Of a DNA stretch of 18,826 nucleotides, positions 14,975-18,826 are shown piece after piece. The notes below the pieces were generated by a model. It was not told where the DNA came from and ran no database searches. It worked only from the letters and a program-made list of their open reading frames with translations. Where the stretch lies: positions 1-18,826 of the forward strand of contig JASHRY010000206.1 of NCBI GenBank assembly GCA_030037105.1. The letters run 5' to 3'. Source of the DNA: Xanthobacteraceae bacterium. Lineage in GTDB: Bacteria > Pseudomonadota > Alphaproteobacteria > Rhizobiales > Xanthobacteraceae. The position numbers were made by a program, and so were the translations under genes. Within the stretch, counting starts at the first letter, position 1. Each line of letters begins with the position of its first letter.

Positions 14975-15358
14975 ATGGCCAAGGAACCGTTTGAGCAATT
15001 TGCAATGCCCGACGATATCCGCGCGTTCGTCGAGCAAGGCGTGCAGCAGGCGAGAACCGCCTTCGACGGCATCTTTCGGGCGGCGAGCCAAGCAATCAGC
15101 CAATTCGAAAGCAACGCGCATGCGGCGCGCCACAGCGCCAGCGAGATCGCGGACAAATCGATGGCCTATGCCGAAAAGAACATGGAGGCGACGTTCGAAT
15201 TCGCCCAGAAGCTCATGCAGGCCAAGGATCCCACAGAAGTCATGCGGCTCCAATCCGAATATCTCAGTCGGCAAATGCAGACGCTCTCAGCCCAGGCGCA
15301 GGAGCTTGGACAAAGTGCTGCCAAAATGGTCATGGATGTTGCCAAGCCGAAGTCTTGA
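14975..15358 (+). CDS. phasin family protein, 127 aa
   Basis: This is a short, Ala/Gln-rich, almost wholly helical protein. It has the phasin pattern FRAASQAISQFESNAHAARHSASEIADKS, followed by YAEKNMEATFEFAQKLMQAKDPTEVMRLQSEYL, the conserved core of the phasin_2 family. Phasins coat polyhydroxyalkanoate granules in the cytoplasm and limit their size and aggregation. There are no membrane segments or signal peptide. The start ATG at 14975 has GAGGAG (14963-14968) with 6-nt spacing. A second phasin follows 248 bp downstream on the same strand, so the two probably serve the same granules. No strong terminator follows this gene. Granule association is inferred from family; some phasin-like proteins of this group have not been shown to bind PHA. 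Confidence 0.85.
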   Translation: MAKEPFEQFAMPDDIRAFVEQGVQQARTAFDGIFRAASQAISQFESNAHAARHSASEIADKSMAYAEKNMEATFEFAQKLMQAKDPTEVMRLQSEYLSRQMQTLSAQAQELGQSAAKMVMDVAKPKS

Positions 15359-15419
15359 TGCGACCGTAAGGCATCGTCCAAGAAAAGCTAAATTGTCTCA
15401 AGTGTTTGCTAAATATTTG

Positions 15420-15447
15420 TGCGGTGCAATATTTCTGTTGCGATGCA
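15420..15447 (+). promoter_or_regulatory. pair of TGCNNTGCA direct repeats upstream of the second phasin
   Basis: TGCGGTGCA (15420-15428) and TGCGATGCA (15439-15447) repeat with a 19-bp period, close to two helical turns. TGC-rich sites upstream of phasin genes are known targets of the PHA-responsive repressor PhaR in related alphaproteobacteria. The second copy overlaps the candidate -35. PhaR itself is not in the window, so the assignment is inference. Confidence 0.38.
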
Positions 15448-15466
15448 CCAAAATTGGTGCTATATG
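15438..15466 (+). promoter_or_regulatory. candidate promoter with palindromic operator for the second phasin
   Basis: A -35-like TTGCGA (15438-15443), 17-bp spacer and -10-like TATATG (15461-15466) are visible in an AT-rich island. The spacer holds the inverted repeat GCACCAA-AA-TTGGTGC (15445-15460), placed so that a bound protein would block RNA polymerase. The start codon is about 140 bp downstream, giving a fairly long leader. Confidence 0.42.
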
Positions 15467-15606
15467 ATAGCCAAGGCCCGGGCTCGAAAATGTGCTGCGT
15501 TCGGCTGCGGGGTCAGTGAAAAGGTAGGTCTTGCGCGACGGGCGGCGAGGCCGATCAACAATTCCCGTGCAACAGCCCCAGGAGCACAAGAGCAAGGACA
15601 TGTACC

Positions 15607-16101
15607 ATGGCGGAAGCCCCAACTGCCCCCAAAGCGAAGATGACCAAGCCGGCAACGAGCGCATTTGAAATGCCGAAATTCGAAATACCAAAATTCGACA
15701 TACCGAAGGTTGAAATGCCGGCCGCCTTCCGCGAATTCGCGGAGCGCGGGGTCGCCCAGGCCAAGGACACCTACGAGAAAATGAAGGCCGCCGCCGAAGA
15801 GGCGACCGACGTCATCGAGACCACCTATTCGACGGCCACCAGGGGCGCCTCCGATTACGGCCTCAAGGTGATCGAGGCGGCACGCGCGAATACCAACGCG
15901 GCATTCGATTTTGCCGGCGAGCTGATCACGGCAAAGACGCTGTCGGAGGTCGTCGAACTTTCGAGCGCGCACGCGCGCAAGCAGTTCGAGGCGCTGACGC
16001 AGCAAGGCAAGGAGCTCGGCGCGCTGGCGCAGAAGGTCGCGAGCGACACGGCCGAGCCGATCAAGAGCGGCATGAGCAAGGCGTTCAACAAGGTCGCCTG
16101 A
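15607..16101 (+). CDS. phasin family protein, 164 aa, with N-terminal pentapeptide repeats
   Basis: Residues about 40-160 form the phasin_2 core: FREFAERGVAQAKDTYEKMKAAAEEATDVIE, then DYGLKVIEAARANTNAAFDFAGELITAKTLSEVVELSSAHARKQFEAL, an amphipathic helical pattern typical of PHA-granule coat proteins. Before it, residues 21-38 are a repeat (EMPKF, EIPKF, DIPKV, EMP) of alternating acidic, hydrophobic, Pro and Lys residues, a region often present in Bradyrhizobium-type phasins. The ATG at 15607 has AAGGA (15594-15598) with 8-nt spacing. A promoter/operator-like region lies upstream and a strong hairpin terminator follows, so it can be transcribed alone. It differs from the first phasin in length and N-terminus, which suggests specialised rather than redundant roles. 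Confidence 0.88.
   Translation: MAEAPTAPKAKMTKPATSAFEMPKFEIPKFDIPKVEMPAAFREFAERGVAQAKDTYEKMKAAAEEATDVIETTYSTATRGASDYGLKVIEAARANTNAAFDFAGELITAKTLSEVVELSSAHARKQFEALTQQGKELGALAQKVASDTAEPIKSGMSKAFNKVA
15667..15720 (+). repeat. 15-bp in-frame tandem repeat (3.6 units) inside the second phasin gene
   Basis: Units start at 15667, 15682, 15697 and 15712 (partial) and follow GAAATGCCGAAATTC with few changes. Each encodes one pentapeptide of the type (E/D)(M/I)PK(F/V). The repeat is noticeably AT-richer than the surrounding gene, and the codon differences between units are mostly third-base changes. Confidence 0.8.
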
Positions 16102-16145
16102 CCCCGCCGTTCCGCGATCGTATCCGCATTGTGTCGGCGTGTTGG

Positions 16146-16172
16146 AAAGCCCGGGTCGCGACCCGGGCTTTT
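16146..16172 (+). terminator. Rho-independent terminator after the second phasin
   Basis: A perfect 26-bp palindrome, AAAGCCCGGGTCG followed by its complement, ends in TTTT at 16169-16172. It begins 44 bp after the phasin stop. The strong GC stem with A-rich 5' and T-rich 3' flanks can work in either direction. Confidence 0.8.
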
Positions 16173-16194
16173 GCACGTGCCGGGAGTCGCCGGC

Positions 16195-16223
16195 TTGCCA
16201 AACTGAAGCGTCACTCATAGGCT
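16195..16223 (+). promoter_or_regulatory. candidate promoter of tRNA-His
   Basis: TTGCCA (16195-16200) and TAGGCT (16218-16223) are 17 bp apart, followed by a GC-rich discriminator-like GCGCGC, as seen at stable-RNA promoters. The -10 is weak. It lies about 31 bp upstream of the mature tRNA. Confidence 0.35.
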
Positions 16224-16253
16224 CCGCGCGCGCTTGCCCAAGGTGCGGCGCGT

Positions 16254-16330
16254 GCAGCTGTAGCTCAGTTGGTTAGAGCGCCTGACTGTGGATCAGGAGG
16301 TCGGTGGTTCGAGTCCACCCAGCTGTACCA
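16254..16330 (+). tRNA. tRNA-His (GTG anticodon), CCA encoded
   Basis: A full cloverleaf of 77 nt can be drawn. The acceptor GCAGCTG pairs with CAGCTGT (one G-U at 1:72), and the D-arm is GCTCAGTTGGTTAGAGC. The anticodon stem CCTGA/TCAGG encloses loop CTGTGGA with anticodon GTG (16288-16290). The T-arm contains GGTTCGAGTCC, and the 3' end is A73 plus CCA. The base before G1 is T, not G, and the discriminator is A rather than C, the alphaproteobacterial type of tRNA-His. Confidence 0.95.
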
Positions 16331-16560
16331 AGCGCGCTCGGTATTTGGCGGTTCATTTCATTCAATTCGAGCAACCGCGGCGCCCCGGTTCAGTACAGCG
16401 GACGGGATCGGGCATGCCGGAGATAACATTCAGCCGCGCGTAACGCACGGGTTTAAGCCCGCTTTACCTTAACGCCATATGGCCGGGCGGCAGCCATGCG
16501 CCCTTAGGCATTCTCGACTATCACCTTGGAGTGGGCCTCGATCCATTTCGGTGGAATGCT

Positions 16561-18826
16561 GTGACGCGTGCGGCACCATTGACGGCGTTCAGCGAGACGG
16601 CGCTGGCGGATGTCGGCTGGGCCGCTGTTGCGCATCGCGCCGGACGCCGGGGCGAAGCCGCCTCCAACCTGAGCCTTTCCATCTATGCTGACTTGGACGC
16701 GGTCGAAGCCGAATGGCGCCGCTTCGAGCAGGTCGCCGATTGCACGGCGTTCCAGAGCTTCGACTGGATCGCGACCTGGCATCGACACATCGGACGCCGC
16801 GAAGGAGTCCGCCCGGCCGTCGCCGTCGGCCGCTTCGGCGACGGCGCAACCGCCGTCCTGCTGCCGCTCTGCGTGGCGCCGAAGCGTTCGGCAAGGCTCT
16901 TGTGCTGGCTCGCCGAGGACCTCTGCGACTACAACGCGCCGCTGATCGCGCCCGACTTTTCGCGGCGCGTGAGCCGCGATCGCTTTCTCGCGTTCTGGCG
17001 CGAGCTGCTCGATCGCCTGCAAAGCGACCCGCTGCTGCGCCACGATTGGATCGAGCTGGAGAAGATGCCGAAGACGATCGGCGCGCAGATCAATCCCTTC
17101 ACCTGTCTCGATGCCATGCCCAATCCCAGCGGCGCGCATCTCACCCAATTGGGCGACGAGTGGGAGAAATTCTACGCCGCCAGGCGCTCCTCGGCGACCC
17201 GCCGGCGCGACCGCACCAAGCGCCGGCATATGTCGGCATACGGCGAGGTCCACTTTGTCAACGCCACTTCCGCGGACGACGCCCGGCACACGCTCGAAAC
17301 ATTGATGGAGCAAAAAAGCCGCGCCCTCGTCCGCAAGGGAATTGCCGACATCTTTGCCCGACCGGGACGGCGGGAGTTCTATCTCGACCTGGCGTCGAAT
17401 CCAAAGACGCGTCATTTCGTTCATATCAGCCGCGTGGAGATCGGGGCGCGCTGCGCGGCGGCGAATCTCGGGCTCATATTCGGCGAGTGCTATTATCATC
17501 TGCTCGCAAGCTATGACGAAGGCGAGATATCGCATTACGGACCGGGCGCGCTGCATCTTCGCGAACTTCTCGCGCACGCGATCGGTCTCGGTCTGAAACG
17601 CTTCGATTTCACGATCGGCGACGAACCGTACAAGCTGGAATGGTCCGATACGCACCTGGAACTGTGCGATTACACCGCGGCGGCGAGCTGGCGCGGCGAG
17701 CCGGCGCGCCGGTACTCGAACGCGCGACGGCGGATTAAACGGTTCATCAAGCAGACGCCCTGGGCCTGGCGCTTGGTTTGCGATGCCCGCTCCGCGGTCG
17801 GCTCATTGTTGCATGCGCGGCGCGCCGCGCCCGGCCGCCGCGGAACGGTCGTCTTGCGCGCAGCGCCGCCGCCACCGGCGCTCGCCTGCGTCATGGGCGA
17901 CATGGATTTGTTGCGGCCGCTGGCGGCGGCCGGCATTGCCTGCGCCGTGGTGGCGCGGCCCGGCGCTCCCGCGCTTTATTCGCGCTACGCGCGATCCCGC
18001 CTCGCCTGGGACGATTTCGCCAAGAACGTCGACGACCTGGTCGAGACTCTGGCGGGCTTCGGCGAATCCCAGGCCGAACGCCCCGTCCTTTTCTATGAGG
18101 AGGACGCGCAACTCGTCATTGTCTCGCGGTTCCGCGAGCGCCTGGAGCGCGCTTTCCGCTTCGTTGTCGCCGACGCGCCGCTCGTCGAGGACCTGCTCGA
18201 CAAGGCGCGGTTCCAGGCTCTGGCCGAGCGTCATTGCCTGCCGGTGCCGCCGGCGCGACGATTCAATCCCGCCGCCGTCGAGCCCGCCGATCTTGGGTTG
18301 CTTTTTCCGGTCATCATCAAGCCGCTGACCCGGCTGGAGCGCTGGAACGACGCGCTGGGATTGCGCAAGGCGCTGGAAGCCAAAGATGCGGAGGCATTGC
18401 GCGCGCTGTGGCCGCAACTCATCGCCCTCGACATCGATCTCCTGGCGCAGGAGCTCGTTCCCGGCGCGGAAGCTGCGATCGAAAGCTATCATTGCTATGT
18501 CGATCGGCGCGGCGACGTTGCCGGCGAGTTCACCGGCCGAAAGATCCGCACCTTTCCGCCGTCCTACGGCCACACCAGCGCACTGGAAATCACCGACGCC
18601 GCCGACGTGCAACGGCAAGGCCGCGCCATCGTCGAGCGTCTGGGCCTGACCGGCGTCGCCAAGCTCGATCTCAAGCGCGATCCGCAGGGCGGCCTGCACC
18701 TGTTGGAGATAAACCCGCGTTTCAACCTCTGGCACCATGCAGGAGCCGCCGCCGGCGTCAACATTCCGGCGCTCGTCTATGCCGATCTGACGGGACTGCC
18801 ACGGCCGGCCGCGGCGCGGGCGCAAG
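16561..18826 (+). CDS. GNAT (CelD/BcsL-type) acyltransferase fused to ATP-grasp ligase, 3' end outside window
   Basis: One frame is open from 16444 to the window edge without a stop. The GTG at 16561, preceded by GGTGGAA (16550-16556), is the best start, giving at least 755 residues; GTG 16531 is an alternative. Residues about 41-378 resemble the CelD/BcsL family of GNAT/FemAB-like acyltransferases: FQSFDWIATWHRHIG (64-78), an Arg/Lys-rich helix (about 207-222), YYHLLASYDEGEISHYGPG (315-329) and FDFTIGDEPYKLEW (349-361). Residues about 381-440 are a basic, Pro-rich linker. Residues about 441 onward are ATP-grasp: VIIKP (K587), QELVPG (630-635), KLDLK (701-705) and the Mg/ATP motif LEINPRFN (E716, N718, R720). 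ATP-grasp enzymes activate a carboxylate as acyl phosphate and join it to an amine; the GNAT-like part transfers an acyl or aminoacyl group. Surface-glycan or peptide modification is plausible. No membrane segment is seen. Confidence 0.82.
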   Translation, partial: MTRAAPLTAFSETALADVGWAAVAHRAGRRGEAASNLSLSIYADLDAVEAEWRRFEQVADCTAFQSFDWIATWHRHIGRREGVRPAVAVGRFGDGATAVLLPLCVAPKRSARLLCWLAEDLCDYNAPLIAPDFSRRVSRDRFLAFWRELLDRLQSDPLLRHDWIELEKMPKTIGAQINPFTCLDAMPNPSGAHLTQLGDEWEKFYAARRSSATRRRDRTKRRHMSAYGEVHFVNATSADDARHTLETLMEQKSRALVRKGIADIFARPGRREFYLDLASNPKTRHFVHISRVEIGARCAAANLGLIFGECYYHLLASYDEGEISHYGPGALHLRELLAHAIGLGLKRFDFTIGDEPYKLEWSDTHLELCDYTAAASWRGEPARRYSNARRRIKRFIKQTPWAWRLVCDARSAVGSLLHARRAAPGRRGTVVLRAAPPPPALACVMGDMDLLRPLAAAGIACAVVARPGAPALYSRYARSRLAWDDFAKNVDDLVETLAGFGESQAERPVLFYEEDAQLVIVSRFRERLERAFRFVVADAPLVEDLLDKARFQALAERHCLPVPPARRFNPAAVEPADLGLLFPVIIKPLTRLERWNDALGLRKALEAKDAEALRALWPQLIALDIDLLAQELVPGAEAAIESYHCYVDRRGDVAGEFTGRKIRTFPPSYGHTSALEITDAADVQRQGRAIVERLGLTGVAKLDLKRDPQGGLHLLEINPRFNLWHHAGAAAGVNIPALVYADLTGLPRPAAARAQ

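Noticed and set aside
16331..16560. Possible attachment site or mobile-element junction at the 3' end of tRNA-His
   Set aside because: No integrase gene, no repeat of the tRNA 3' end and no composition break is visible downstream in the window.
16504..17655. 383-codon minus-strand frame opposite the acyltransferase domain
   Set aside because: The plus strand encodes recognisable CelD/BcsL-type and ATP-grasp motifs in one uninterrupted frame; the minus frame has no motif.

Overview
The window is high-GC DNA from an alphaproteobacterium, most likely Hyphomicrobiales (a Bradyrhizobium/Rhodopseudomonas/Xanthobacteraceae-like lineage). Several observations agree on this: a PdhS-type multi-PAS histidine kinase of the CtrA cell-cycle pathway, consensus or near-consensus CtrA boxes, two adjacent phasins, interspersed repeats that look rhizobial, and a tRNA-His that lacks G-1 and has A73, a peculiarity of this class. 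This placement is inferred from content; no database search was run.

Layout, left to right. Positions 1-443 hold the C-terminal part of a glutathione S-transferase. A perfect CtrA box (484-499) precedes an orphan 73-residue single-TM protein (615-836). A 323-bp gene-free stretch leads to a plus-strand cluster at 1160-7014: a PoxB-like ThDP enzyme, an enolase-superfamily (mandelate racemase-like) enzyme and a large FAD/Fe-S 2-hydroxyacid dehydrogenase. After a hairpin and an interspersed repeat comes a zinc-less MDR oxidoreductase (7286-8308). Together these could act on a 2-hydroxy acid: racemise or dehydrate it, oxidise it to a 2-keto acid, decarboxylate that, and reduce an aldehyde. This parallels the classical mandelate pathway in logic but uses a different dehydrogenase.

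On the minus strand, converging on the MDR gene, lies the most striking gene of the window (8331-11513): an endonuclease Q-like PHP nuclease fused to a UvrD/PcrA-type SF1 helicase. Its interdomain linker is encoded by an in-frame palindromic repeat element, and the protein ends in a possible sliding-clamp motif. Upstream on the same strand is pdhS (11679-14777), with a CtrA-like box just before its start codon.

Divergent from pdhS are two phasin genes (14975-15358 and 15607-16101), separated by a promoter/operator-like region. The second phasin ends in a perfect 26-bp palindromic terminator. Next comes tRNA-His (16254-16330). The right end is filled by one uninterrupted reading frame (from about 16561, running off the window) that fuses a CelD/BcsL-type GNAT acyltransferase to an ATP-grasp ligase domain.
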